Of a stretch of 44,350 nt of DNA, positions 1 through 8,345 are shown piece after piece; positions within the stretch are counted from its first letter, which is position 1; the number at the start of each line of letters is the position of its first letter. The notes under the pieces were generated by a model that worked only from the letters and a program-made list of their open reading frames with translations, made no database searches and was not told the origin of the DNA. This DNA comes from an uncultured Polaribacter sp. (lineage in GTDB: Bacteria; Bacteroidota; Bacteroidia; Flavobacteriales; Flavobacteriaceae), in contig CAJQQH010000120.1 of assembly GCA_905480405.1 (NCBI GenBank), forward strand, positions 1 through 44,350, written 5' to 3'. The position numbers and the translations under genes were made by a program.

Positions 1-458
1 ATTACTGCTTAATCCAAAAACATCTGAAAAGGGTCAGATCTAACATAATGATAACAGCTAAATTATGGGACAGGGTAAAACACATCACTTCCTGTAACTT
101 AACCCACACAGAAGGATAATCTATTGGACAAAAACATTAACAGTCTGTATTAAATGTAAAAACAGTTATCTTACAAAAACTTTGACATTCTTTACCAGCA
201 GACTTCCAAATTATCACTCTATATAAACAAGTTAGGGTAACTCAAAGAGCAGATTTTAGCTGAGTTACTTGGAATCTGTGACCTTTTAACTGCCGAGTTG
301 ACATGAACAAATATACAAATCAAAGGAATGATGTTGATTGTGGACATTTTACATGTTTTTTACAAGACTTGTATATATTTTAAGGTAAACATACATGCCT
401 GAAACAAGATTTTTTTAGAAAATCCACAACGACTATCCAAGTAATAGTCGAAATGGCT
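1..458. other. Gene-free left edge, not continuous with atpH
   Basis: I see no credible reading frame, RNA gene or transposase here on either strand. GC is close to the rest (about 31% by hand count over the first 420 bases), so composition does not mark it as foreign. It sits exactly where the C-terminal half of atpH and then atpA/atpG would be expected, yet none of the three minus-strand frames just left of 480 reads like an AtpH continuation. A contig end, an assembly or amplification chimera, or an insertion junction are all possible. The only local structure I noticed is a 7-7-7 inverted repeat at 430-450. Confidence 0.5.
430..450. repeat. Perfect 7-bp inverted repeat with 7-nt spacer
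   Basis: CGACTAT (430-436) and ATAGTCG (444-450) are exact reverse complements around CCAAGTA. The layout could fold as a small hairpin. It also resembles the arm-spacer-arm core of a tyrosine-recombinase crossover site, but no integrase is visible. It lies just beyond the point where atpH loses its expected sequence. One 7-bp palindrome in AT-rich DNA may be chance. Confidence 0.3.
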
Positions 459-719
459 TTAAGTGGCCTCTTTTGAAAGTTTAAACATAAATCCAAGAGT
501 AATATTGTTAACCTTACTTCCAAATAATGCGTTTAAAACATTTATTTTATCAGAAGATTTAACAATAGGGCTACTTAACATTACATTAAATTCTGAATTT
601 TCAGAAATTGTATTAGAGATAAATAACATATCTTCTTTTACTACAGTTTCCTCATTAGAATCTTTTGCAAGATTTAAGATTGCTTTTGCATAACGTATTG
701 CTGCTCTTGCGTCTTTCAT
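459..719 (-). CDS. atpH: ATP synthase delta subunit AtpH, N-terminal fragment only
   Basis: This is the delta (OSCP-like) subunit, which joins the F1 head to the b-subunit stalk of F-type ATP synthase. The opening MKDARAAIRYAKAILNLAKD and the following 60 or so residues fit flavobacterial AtpH, and the gene follows atpF with a 7-bp gap in normal operon order. Only 86 codons are open, against about 175-180 in the family. The last 8-12 residues (around FKLSKEAT) no longer look like AtpH before a TAA at 459. The true break therefore lies near 480-495. As read, the product would lack its C-terminal half and could not complete the stalk. A junction artefact or contig edge is more likely than a living truncated gene, because F1 genes should follow and do not. 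Confidence 0.8.
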   Translation of the reverse strand: MKDARAAIRYAKAILNLAKDSNEETVVKEDMLFISNTISENSEFNVMLSSPIVKSSDKINVLNALFGSKVNNITLGFMFKLSKEAT

Positions 720-726
720 CCTTTAC

Positions 727-1227
727 TTAGTTTAAAGTAACATCTTTTAAAAGACCTTCTACTAATTCTAGTTGATCTTTCTTATTAGATAATTCTTTTT
801 TAATTACAGATTCTGCGATACCAATAGATAATTCTGCAACGTTCTTTTTAATTTCTGCTAATGCAGATTGCTTTTCTTGCTGAATAGAAGCTTGTGCTTT
901 TTCTATTAATGCAGATGTAACTTCTTTTGCATCTTCTTTTGCATCAGCTATCAATTTATCACTGATTTCTCTAGCTTCTTTCATCATTGCATCTCTTTCT
1001 GCTCTTGCTTCTTTTACCAATTTTGCATTATCTGCTTGTAAATTTTGCATTTCTTTACGTGCATTTTCTGCAGCAGCTAAAGCATCTTCGATACCAGTTT
1101 CTCTTTCTTCTAAAGAGTTAAGAATTGGTTTCCAAGCAAATTTTTTCATCAATAATAATAAAATTATTAAGATAACAATTTGCATTACAAATAACCCTGG
1201 TGAAAAATCGTTTAATAAAGTTTCCAT
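727..1227 (-). CDS. atpF: ATP synthase F0 subunit b
   Basis: AtpF forms the peripheral stalk that holds F1 static against the rotating c-ring. The 166 residues match the usual length. One N-terminal membrane helix (about residues 12-28, a run of I/L/V ending in MKKFAWKPI) is followed by a long, charged, alanine-rich helix with heptad character (about 40-150), as expected for the b dimer. It starts at an ATG and is followed by atpH after 7 bp. It is separated from atpE upstream by a 91-bp gap that contains a strong hairpin (1262-1303), which probably sets its level relative to subunit c. Confidence 0.95.
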   Translation of the reverse strand: METLLNDFSPGLFVMQIVILIILLLLMKKFAWKPILNSLEERETGIEDALAAAENARKEMQNLQADNAKLVKEARAERDAMMKEAREISDKLIADAKEDAKEVTSALIEKAQASIQQEKQSALAEIKKNVAELSIGIAESVIKKELSNKKDQLELVEGLLKDVTLN

Positions 1228-1261
1228 TCTATTAACTAATTATATTGTTTTTGTTTAATTT

Positions 1262-1303
1262 AAAAACACTTTCTGTAACCAACCGTTACAGAAGAGTGTT
1301 TTT
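1262..1303 (-). terminator. Intercistronic hairpin between atpE and atpF (attenuator-like)
   Basis: AAAAACACTTTCTGTAAC (1262-1279) pairs with GTTACAGAAGAGTGTTTTT (1285-1303), with one bulge or mismatch and a 5-nt loop. On the minus strand, the transcribed one, the stem ends in a short U run. It begins about 16 nt after the atpE stop codon. The form is that of a partial intrinsic terminator or mRNA stabiliser. Its place after the c-subunit gene would favour more c than b and delta. Confidence 0.6.
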
Positions 1304-1318
1304 GTCTTTTTTAGGAAA

Positions 1319-1534
<216 letters not shown>

Positions 1535-1588
1535 TTAAACAAATTCTAATTCTCTTTTGTACTTGATTTTTAAAAAATCAAGATTTTT

Positions 1589-2722
1589 TTAATGATGCTC
1601 GTGTTCTTCAACAGCCATCCCAATAAATAACGATGATAACATCGTAAAAATAAACGCTTGTAAAAAGGCTACTAAAATCTCAATAACCATTATAAATAAT
1701 GCTAACGCTAAAGACATTCCTGTAGATGCTACAGGACCAAATGCTTCTTTCATTGTTACCATTAATGCAATTAAACTCATTACAACAAAGTGACCTGCAG
1801 TAATGTTTGCAAATAAACGAACTAATAATGAAAAAGGTTTAATTAAAATAAAACCTGCTAGTTCTATTACTGCCAAAATTGGTCTTAAAATATACGGTAC
1901 ACCTGGCATCCATAATGTATGTGCCCAAAAATCTTTACTTCCATTAAAAATATAGATTACCATTGTAAATAATGCCAATGCTACTGTAACTGCTATTTGC
2001 CCAGTTACGTTAAATCCTAATGGAGTTAAACCTAATAAATTTAATATCCAGATAAAGAAAAACACAGTTAATAAAAAGCCCATAAACTTTTTATACTTTT
2101 TCTCTCCAATATTTGGTTTTGCAATCTCATCTCTTACATAAATTACAAGAGGCTCTAAAGCTCTACCTAATCCTTTTGGAACTTTTCTTGTTTTATATTG
2201 CTTTGCTAATGCAGAAAAACCTAAAAACATTAATAAACCTGCAAACAAGATACCTACAACAGATTTAGTTATAGAAAAATCTAATACTTTATGTGCATTT
2301 GTTGCGTGGTGAGTTTCATCAAAAGAAACTGTAGCAGCTTCACTATCTAATTCATAAATTTTACTATGAATCTTTGCGAACTTTAATCCACCTTTTTCAA
2401 CTATAACATGACCATCATCATTGTGATGAAATTCTGACGACATGAAAGTTACTAAACCTTCACTCGACCAAAAGATTACAGGCAAAGGAAAACCTACATG
2501 TTTTCTTTCTCCTTCATCTGATGTGTAAGAAAAAAATGTAAAATCGTGAGAATCTTTAAGGTGATGCTTAATATAAGCAGTTACCTCTTCTTGAGTATTT
2601 ACCTCTCCACCATCTTTTTGATCATGGTTTTTTTTCTCTGTTTCAAGTGCGAAACTAGTAGTGGTAATAAAAATTATTACTACCATTGTAAGAAACTTGA
2701 TTGTTTTTTGTGCAATCTTCAT
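1589..2722 (-). CDS. atpB: ATP synthase F0 subunit a, N-terminally extended
   Basis: Subunit a forms the proton half-channels against the c-ring. The C-terminal ~220 residues hold the membrane helices, including the segment FSLLVRLFANITAGH with the essential arginine R302. At 377 residues it is much longer than the ~270 of E. coli AtpB. The extra part is an N-terminal signal-like helix (residues 1-25) plus a His/Asp-rich soluble stretch of about 120 residues, a layout I associate with Bacteroidetes AtpB. It ends in a His-rich tail (EEHEHH). A well-formed promoter lies directly upstream (2750-2778), so it can be transcribed apart from the sprE-bactofilin-atpZ genes. Confidence 0.95.
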   Translation of the reverse strand: MKIAQKTIKFLTMVVIIFITTTSFALETEKKNHDQKDGGEVNTQEEVTAYIKHHLKDSHDFTFFSYTSDEGERKHVGFPLPVIFWSSEGLVTFMSSEFHHNDDGHVIVEKGGLKFAKIHSKIYELDSEAATVSFDETHHATNAHKVLDFSITKSVVGILFAGLLMFLGFSALAKQYKTRKVPKGLGRALEPLVIYVRDEIAKPNIGEKKYKKFMGFLLTVFFFIWILNLLGLTPLGFNVTGQIAVTVALALFTMVIYIFNGSKDFWAHTLWMPGVPYILRPILAVIELAGFILIKPFSLLVRLFANITAGHFVVMSLIALMVTMKEAFGPVASTGMSLALALFIMVIEILVAFLQAFIFTMLSSLFIGMAVEEHEHH

Positions 2723-2749
2723 TGTAAAATACGCTTTCTAAATTCGCCG

Positions 2750-2778
2750 CAAAGGTACGTAATTATTCAAACCCTCAA
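2750..2778 (-). promoter_or_regulatory. Bacteroidetes-type promoter for atpB
   Basis: On the minus strand a -7 box TACCTTTG (2757-2750) matches TAnnTTTG exactly. A TTG (2778-2776) lies 18 bp upstream as the -33 element. Transcription would start near 2743, leaving about a 20-nt leader before the atpB ATG at 2722. This is an internal promoter within an otherwise tightly packed gene run. Confidence 0.65.
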
Positions 2779-2787
2779 AATGTTTTT

Positions 2788-3180
2788 TTAGGTATTTTTT
2801 TTATTTAATATTTTCGTTACAAAAATTGCTTCTGTTAATAAGTATATAAACATAGGAATAAATAATGATACCCTAGCAACTTGAGTAAGGCTTTCCTCTG
2901 TAAATAGTACTTTATAAAAGATTGCAACAAAAAGTATAATCTTTAAAAAAAGTGTAAATAAGTAAATAAAACCTAGTTGTTCAAAAATTTTATCAACAAC
3001 TGAAAGCGCTTTAAAATTGATGCAAACTAATAACGAAAATCCTAAATGAAAAAGGTAAACTTTTCTTAATGAAAAAGGCAAAATAATGTCTTGTTTTTCT
3101 ATATAACTTTCATTTAAATGCAAACTGATAAAAAACAAAGAAAGGAACACAAATATGTAGAGAGCTATTGATTTAATCAT
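2788..3180 (-). CDS. Small four-helix membrane protein between atpZ and atpB
   Basis: I believe this is the uncharacterised flavobacterial family called DUF6168, but I recall the name rather than having checked it. The 130 residues are almost all hydrophobic, with about four membrane helices (roughly 5-20, 42-60, 70-92, 103-122) and a basic C-terminus (KILNKKNT). Its start overlaps the end of atpZ by 8 bp, and the atpB promoter lies just downstream. It occupies the place of AtpI/UncI in other phyla, so a role in F0 assembly or in ion supply to it is a reasonable guess from position only. Confidence 0.6.
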   Translation of the reverse strand: MIKSIALYIFVFLSLFFISLHLNESYIEKQDIILPFSLRKVYLFHLGFSLLVCINFKALSVVDKIFEQLGFIYLFTLFLKIILFVAIFYKVLFTEESLTQVARVSLFIPMFIYLLTEAIFVTKILNKKNT

Positions 3181-3400
3181 TAATTCTATTCGCCTGTTTT
3201 ATTAATGAATACATAGATATAAATATTGCAAAAAGTGTAATTGTTTCTGTTAAAAAGAAAGTTTGAAAAGTAGTATCTAACCATTTTCCTAAAAGGGAAC
3301 CTAAATAAATGGTAAGTCCCATTTGTAAACCAGCTCCAGAAAGTTGTAGCGCTTTATTTAAAGGTTTTTTTGGGCTTTTCTTTTTGTTCTGGTTTTCCAT
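3173..3400 (-). CDS. atpZ: AtpZ/AtpI-family F0 accessory protein
   Basis: AtpZ-family proteins are small membrane proteins encoded beside F0 genes and linked to assembly or Mg2+/Ca2+ handling for the ATP synthase. The 75 residues have a Lys-rich cytoplasmic start (residues 5-17) and two membrane helices with the family-like GLxxxxGxxLGxWLD (about 28-43) and ITLFAIFISMYSLI. The ATG at 3400 lies inside the end of the bactofilin gene, a 47-bp overlap in another frame. The 3' end overlaps the next gene by 8 bp. Both overlaps suggest translational coupling. No shorter start would leave the first helix intact with its basic flank. Confidence 0.75.
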   Translation of the reverse strand: MENQNKKKSPKKPLNKALQLSGAGLQMGLTIYLGSLLGKWLDTTFQTFFLTETITLFAIFISMYSLIKQANRIND

Positions 3401-3737
3401 TATTATTTTTATCTTCTAATGTAACAGTTTGCATTATACAACTTGCATTAAAAGTTGCACCTGGTTCTACAGAAAGCTTTCCCACAGTTACGTCTCCAGA
3501 AATAGTAGCACTAGCTTTTACAGTTAGCGTTTTTAGTACTTTTAATTTCCCAGACGTTTCACCCTCAATATCTGCACTAGACGCCTCTATATCTCCTTTA
3601 ATAATACCCCCAGCACCAATAATAACCTTTCCCTTAATTGTTAAATTACCTTCTAAAGTGCCATCTATTCTATAATCTCCATCAGATTTTATTTCTCCAA
3701 CAATTGTGGTACTTTTGGCAATAACATTTCTTTCCAT
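3354..3737 (-). CDS. Bactofilin (polymer-forming cytoskeletal protein)
   Basis: Bactofilins are small beta-helical proteins that polymerise without nucleotide into filaments used as cytoskeletal scaffolds. The 127 residues start with MERNVIAKSTTIVGEIKSDG and continue through the repeating G-x-I/L pattern (residues about 10-105) that forms the helix rungs, for example IDGTLEGNLTIKGKVIIGAGG. A disordered Lys/Pro-rich tail (about 107-127) follows. That tail is encoded by the DNA that also encodes the AtpZ start. It lies 32 bp after sprE/porW. The pairing with a secretion/gliding gene may reflect a cell-envelope role, but this is inferred from position. Confidence 0.88.
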   Translation of the reverse strand: MERNVIAKSTTIVGEIKSDGDYRIDGTLEGNLTIKGKVIIGAGGIIKGDIEASSADIEGETSGKLKVLKTLTVKASATISGDVTVGKLSVEPGATFNASCIMQTVTLEDKNNNGKPEQKEKPKKTFK

Positions 3738-3769
3738 ACTATTTAATTCAATTTTTTTTAAAGCTAATT

Positions 3770-5989
3770 TTACTTCTCTAACTGCTTTATAATTGCTTTT
3801 GCTTTTTTTCCTTCTTCTGTATTACCATAACTTACAGCTACAAAATCTAATGCAATTTTATAAGCTTGCTTATCTTTAAACTTACCTATTGCATAAGCTT
3901 TTAAAAGCTCAAATTTTGGAATTAAGTTAGAATTTGGTACTGTTGCTACAAATTCATCAATCTTAGAAATTACCTCTTCAAATTTATTAGTTTTGTATAA
4001 ATAGTACATTTTTTTATACTCTTTTTCTACCTCGCTAACCGTAACCTCTTCTTCTACTTTTTTATTCGGATTTAAAATTACTTGCGCAAATTTTGTGTCT
4101 GCATATTTTGTTAGAATAATATTTTTATATTTTTCTGCTTTTTCTGTATCACCTAAATTATTATAAATTTGATATAAATGCCAATTTATTGGTAAAATTA
4201 ATTCTTTTTTGGGCTGTAAACTAGCTACTCTTTCTAATCTTAATCTTGCTAAGTTTATATTTTTAAATTGCTCTTTATAAATTAACCCTAATTCATATAA
4301 AGCCTGATTTCTATCAACTTTTAAACTATCTATTGTTTCTAATTTAGTAGGAATTGTACTTAAATAAGCATCTAAATCATATCTTAAGTTAGTTTTACTT
4401 ACTTGTGCAGAATCTTTTACAGAATTACTACCAATTGTTGCTTTTTCAGACCATCTCCAATCGTCTTCTAATTTTCTATCTCCCCAAATTTTCTGAAATT
4501 CTGTTTTACCAAAACTTAAAGACTGATTACTATAAAAATACCAACCACTTTTATTTGATGATTGCAAACCAAGACTAGCATTACCAAAAGCGATCTGATT
4601 TAATCTTAACTGTGCAGCTTCTTCGTCTGCTTTTTTTAAGTTTTCTATGTATTCTTCAAAAAACTGTTTTTGCTCGTCTTTAGACAATGATGCAATTTTT
4701 ACAATACTATCATTTAAAGTAACTACTTCTTCATATTTAATTAAAGAAGCTAAATTTTTATGTTTTCTTTTAATGCGTCTAATTCGCCTATCTACACTAT
4801 CTACAGAAACTTGTAAAACACTATCGTAATACGAACTTGCATATTGATATTCAGAATCTTTAAAATATAAATCTCCTAATTTTTCGTAGGTAAACGTTTT
4901 CTGTTTATCACTTCCATTAAGTGCTCTTAAAGAATTATTATAATTTTCGAAAGCTAACTTAATACTATCATTATTTTGTTGTAAAACAGCTGTTTGATAG
5001 TACAATTCATCTAAGTAAGGTCGGTTATCTCTATTCTTAATCAACTTATGCATCCTTTCTAACAAGGTTGTTGATAATGAATCTTTAGAAAAATTTTTAG
5101 CCAATTCTATATTGGCATGAATTTTATATTTATAAGGTGCTTTTCTAAAGTTTGCTAACTTGTTAAAAATATAAAAAGCAGAATCTTTTTGATTTTCATT
5201 ACTATACATTTGCCCTAAAACAAACAAGTTTCTAGCAGCTTGATCTCTATTTTTTAAAGTTCTTGTAGCCAATTTTAAATGCTTCTTAGCATTTTGCATG
5301 CTATCGCTTTTAACATACGCCATAGCTAAAGCAGTATGCGCTTGTTCTTTAATATTATCTGGTAAACTAGCTTCTAAAGTATCTCTAACAACCAATAACA
5401 ACTTCATTGCTTCTATAGCAGTTTCTTCATTATCGTTTCTAGTATTTGCTTTTGCTCTCCAAATTTTAGTTTCTGCAATTAAATCTGCCTGCGGATAATT
5501 TGCAATAACATAATTAAAAGCTTCTATAGCCGGTATGAAACGTTGTGCATAATAACGAGATTTCCCTAATAATAGGTAAGCGTCATCTATTTGTCTATTA
5601 CGCTCAATACCATCTATATTCATGCCATGTTTTTGTATGGCTTTTACTGCTTTTTCTTCAGCTTTTTCAAACGTAGTTAATTCTTTTTTATCTTCTTCTT
5701 TTGCACCTCCAAAACCTGCTCCTGGTCCATTATTTAAAGTTGATAAAACAATTTTATCTTCTTCAAACTCTATAGGTTCTATTGGTAAACGCTTAAACCA
5801 ATCGTCTTTATAGTTTGTGTTAATTTCTTCTATTCCTTTTTTAAAAGCTTCTTTACCGTTAAATAACACATTATATTTTGTGGTAATTGCGTGGAAATTT
5901 CTACTAATAACAGAATCTTTTTTTGCGCTACATGAATATATAGCAACAAAAAGAATAAGAATGGCAACTATTTTTTGAGTGTTCTTCAC
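3770..5989 (-). CDS. sprE: SprE/PorW-type TPR lipoprotein of gliding/type IX secretion
   Basis: This resembles SprE (Flavobacterium) / PorW (Porphyromonas), a periplasmic lipoprotein needed for type IX secretion and gliding. It starts at GTG; no ATG lies between it and the upstream in-frame stop. A lipoprotein signal ends at C20 (FVAIYSC). The conserved start ITTKYNVLFNGKEAFKKGIE follows, then TPR-like helical pairs over about 120-460 (for example DDAYLLLGKSRYYAQRFIPA), a lower-complexity middle, and further TPRs to residue 739. F. johnsoniae SprE is longer (about 870, from memory), so this is a shorter relative. It heads the bactofilin-atpZ run. I did not run an alignment, so a generic TPR lipoprotein remains possible. 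Confidence 0.75.
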   Translation of the reverse strand: MKNTQKIVAILILFVAIYSCSAKKDSVISRNFHAITTKYNVLFNGKEAFKKGIEEINTNYKDDWFKRLPIEPIEFEEDKIVLSTLNNGPGAGFGGAKEEDKKELTTFEKAEEKAVKAIQKHGMNIDGIERNRQIDDAYLLLGKSRYYAQRFIPAIEAFNYVIANYPQADLIAETKIWRAKANTRNDNEETAIEAMKLLLVVRDTLEASLPDNIKEQAHTALAMAYVKSDSMQNAKKHLKLATRTLKNRDQAARNLFVLGQMYSNENQKDSAFYIFNKLANFRKAPYKYKIHANIELAKNFSKDSLSTTLLERMHKLIKNRDNRPYLDELYYQTAVLQQNNDSIKLAFENYNNSLRALNGSDKQKTFTYEKLGDLYFKDSEYQYASSYYDSVLQVSVDSVDRRIRRIKRKHKNLASLIKYEEVVTLNDSIVKIASLSKDEQKQFFEEYIENLKKADEEAAQLRLNQIAFGNASLGLQSSNKSGWYFYSNQSLSFGKTEFQKIWGDRKLEDDWRWSEKATIGSNSVKDSAQVSKTNLRYDLDAYLSTIPTKLETIDSLKVDRNQALYELGLIYKEQFKNINLARLRLERVASLQPKKELILPINWHLYQIYNNLGDTEKAEKYKNIILTKYADTKFAQVILNPNKKVEEEVTVSEVEKEYKKMYYLYKTNKFEEVISKIDEFVATVPNSNLIPKFELLKAYAIGKFKDKQAYKIALDFVAVSYGNTEEGKKAKAIIKQLEK

Positions 5990-6094
5990 ACAGATAAATC
6001 TAAGTTAAAAAAATATTTTATTTTACTACAAACTGTTATTTAAAACTAATTTCTTTCGAAAATAGTATAAATAAGCGTGTAAAAATAGTAATAA

Positions 6095-6112
6095 AATAAG
6101 AATAGTCTTATT
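6095..6112 (-). terminator. Weak hairpin at end of ABC operon
   Basis: AATAAGA (6095-6101) pairs with TCTTATT (6106-6112) across a 4-nt loop and overlaps the stop codon of the ABC ATPase gene. On the minus strand it is followed by a T-rich stretch. GC content of the stem is low, so terminator strength is doubtful. The 121-bp gap up to sprE (5990-6110) shows no other feature that I can name. Confidence 0.3.
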
Positions 6113-6806
6113 AAACTGAAAAATAGCTTTCTAATTCTTTTAAAGTTTCTGCAGATGTTTCTATATCTTTTACAACATTACCCTTATCTAAAACCACAAT
6201 TCTTTCGCAAACTTCTGTTACATGTGTTAAATCATGACTAGATATTAATACTGTAATATCTCTATTTTCTGTTAGCTCTTTTATAATTGTCTTAAGCCTA
6301 ATTTGAGTGGTTGGATCTAAATTTGCAAAAGGTTCATCTAAAATTACTACTTGTGGATTTCCCATCATTGCAGCTACAATACCTGCTTTTTTCTGGTTTC
6401 CTTTACTTAAATCTCTTAAGTATTTTTTCTTTCCAACAATTTCATCATTAAAAAATTCATCAAACTGACTAATAAATTTTGCTACATCAGCTTTATTCAT
6501 TCCTCTTAAATCACCTATAAAATCGAAATATTCTTCTGCAGTTAAATAACCAATTAAAAAAGATTCATCAATAAAAGAACCTGTAAAAGATTTCCATTCT
6601 TCACTTTTATTTACAACTACTTCGTGGTTTGTAATTGCACCTGTTGTTGGTCTTATTAAATCTAATAAAATATTAAACAAAGTTGTTTTTCCTGCTCCGT
6701 TATTACCAACTAAACCAAAACTTTGTCCTGTAGGAATATCTATTGTAGAAACATTTAAAACCTCTGTTTTACCGTATTTTTTTGATATATTATCTATTGT
6801 AATCAT
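6111..6806 (-). CDS. ABC transporter ATP-binding protein
   Basis: This is the ATPase subunit of an ABC exporter of the ABC-2 type. All nucleotide-binding motifs are present: Walker A GNNGAGKT (34-41), signature LSKGNQKK (133-140, a KGNQ variant of LSGGQ), Walker B VVILDEP (153-159), D-loop NLDP, and the switch histidine H191. The 231 residues fit a stand-alone ATPase. It is the last gene of the PadR-headed operon, 21 bp after the permease-like gene, so the two very likely form one transporter. The substrate cannot be read from the sequence. Confidence 0.93.
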   Translation of the reverse strand: MITIDNISKKYGKTEVLNVSTIDIPTGQSFGLVGNNGAGKTTLFNILLDLIRPTTGAITNHEVVVNKSEEWKSFTGSFIDESFLIGYLTAEEYFDFIGDLRGMNKADVAKFISQFDEFFNDEIVGKKKYLRDLSKGNQKKAGIVAAMMGNPQVVILDEPFANLDPTTQIRLKTIIKELTENRDITVLISSHDLTHVTEVCERIVVLDKGNVVKDIETSAETLKELESYFSV

Positions 6807-6827
6807 TGTGTGTCTTTTAATTTTAAA

Positions 6828-8294
6828 TTATGCTTCTTTACCAAAAGCGTTAATCATAACGTATTTGTCTTTAATGTATTTTTTTTCAATAAAATTCATG
6901 GCGTAATTTTTTAACAACAAGCTAATAATACCAATTGCCGCAACCACTATAAAACCAGAGTTATACCCTACAAATTTATCGAAAACCCAAAATATTAACA
7001 TTGGGAATAACATTAACGGAACAATAACTAAAAACTGTGTTGCACTTGTTCCTTGTGTATTACCAAAACCACCTTTTGTTAAATCTATCCTTTTTCTATT
7101 AAATGAACCAGCATACAATAAAAACAGAGAATTAAAACCAATATTAAAAATGGCACCTGCAGTTATCATTAAAAAAATCTTTGTTCCAAAATACAGATAA
7201 GGAAAACTTAATAGGTATAAAATTGTGGTCATAGAAACCATTAAAACCCATTTAGATTCTAAGAATTTACGATATCTAAAACTCTGACTCATTAACATTT
7301 TATAATGTGCGCTATCCCAAGCTGGTATAAACTGACCGTAGTTTAAAGTAAAACCACCAGTAATAAAAAGTGATGCAAACATTAACATTGCTGGCATTTT
7401 CTGATACGTTTCTTGTGTAAAGAAGATTAACCCATAAAAAAGGAATAAAAACGACATTAGAAATACTGTTTTTGTTCTTTTATTTCTCCAAATTAATCGA
7501 ATATCATTTTTAATAAACGGTGCTACATCACCCAATCTATTTGCCCAAGATAAATCTGCCGTATTTGCTTCTTGAACCTTTGTTGCAACTGCTTCATCTA
7601 AATAAACCTGATTACTTAATTGCTTGTAATTAAGCTGATACAAAGAAGCTAATAAAATAATTCCTAATAAAGAATAAATTGGATTTGCATAAATACCATC
7701 AAAAATCTGACCTCCAAAACCAACAACATCTACAAGTCCAAAATTTTGTAAACCAATTAAAGTTACTAAAGTACCTGCAATAACAATGAGTGCTTTGTTG
7801 TTTTTATTGATTAAAAAATTTAAAAAATTTGATGATTGAATGATTAAAATCATGGTTAATAACCAACCTAAAACACCTGCAGTATTATAACCTTCTTTTA
7901 TTAAAACAAAAGAGAAAGGAATATAAATAAATAACCCTAAAATATTAAAAATTGAAAATGCAGATTTACCCAACACATAATGCACTAATTTACTTTTTTT
8001 AATTGGCAAAATAAGTAGTGGTTTAATATTCATTATTGGTAGTTTCTGCATTAAATACCTAAATATTAAATCTCCTAAAACTGCAAAAAGCAAATAAGAG
8101 TTTACAATTTGTAAAGGGTCTGAATCTGGAAATTTTTTTCTCAATAAAAAGTATCCGCCTACTCCAATTGCTAAAAAAACAATTAAAAAATATAGCACAA
8201 AAAAGCCCATTATTATCTTTAGTGCTATTCCTTTTTGCCAATGTGCAGACCTAAAATATTGTTTCCATTCTAAATTTAAAAAGTGTGAAATCAT
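6828..8294 (-). CDS. ABC-2-like multi-span permease (DUF5687-type)
   Basis: I recognise the start MISHFLNLEWKQYFRSAHWQ and the general layout as the Bacteroidetes DUF5687 group, by memory. The 488 residues hold roughly 10-12 membrane helices in blocks at about 28-50, 90-110, 118-160, 165-190, 205-220, 280-325, 350-400 and 420-465. A soluble loop with the segment DIRLIWRNKRTK (about 262-275) recalls the coupling region of ABC-2 permeases. It is followed after 21 bp by the ATPase gene. One long polypeptide may serve as the whole membrane part as a dimer. Function beyond export is unknown. Confidence 0.7.
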   Translation of the reverse strand: MISHFLNLEWKQYFRSAHWQKGIALKIIMGFFVLYFLIVFLAIGVGGYFLLRKKFPDSDPLQIVNSYLLFAVLGDLIFRYLMQKLPIMNIKPLLILPIKKSKLVHYVLGKSAFSIFNILGLFIYIPFSFVLIKEGYNTAGVLGWLLTMILIIQSSNFLNFLINKNNKALIVIAGTLVTLIGLQNFGLVDVVGFGGQIFDGIYANPIYSLLGIILLASLYQLNYKQLSNQVYLDEAVATKVQEANTADLSWANRLGDVAPFIKNDIRLIWRNKRTKTVFLMSFLFLFYGLIFFTQETYQKMPAMLMFASLFITGGFTLNYGQFIPAWDSAHYKMLMSQSFRYRKFLESKWVLMVSMTTILYLLSFPYLYFGTKIFLMITAGAIFNIGFNSLFLLYAGSFNRKRIDLTKGGFGNTQGTSATQFLVIVPLMLFPMLIFWVFDKFVGYNSGFIVVAAIGIISLLLKNYAMNFIEKKYIKDKYVMINAFGKEA

Positions 8295-8345
8295 TTTTTG
8301 GTTAATTAGTTTAGTTGATAGATTAGTGTCTTAAAATTGAATTTG

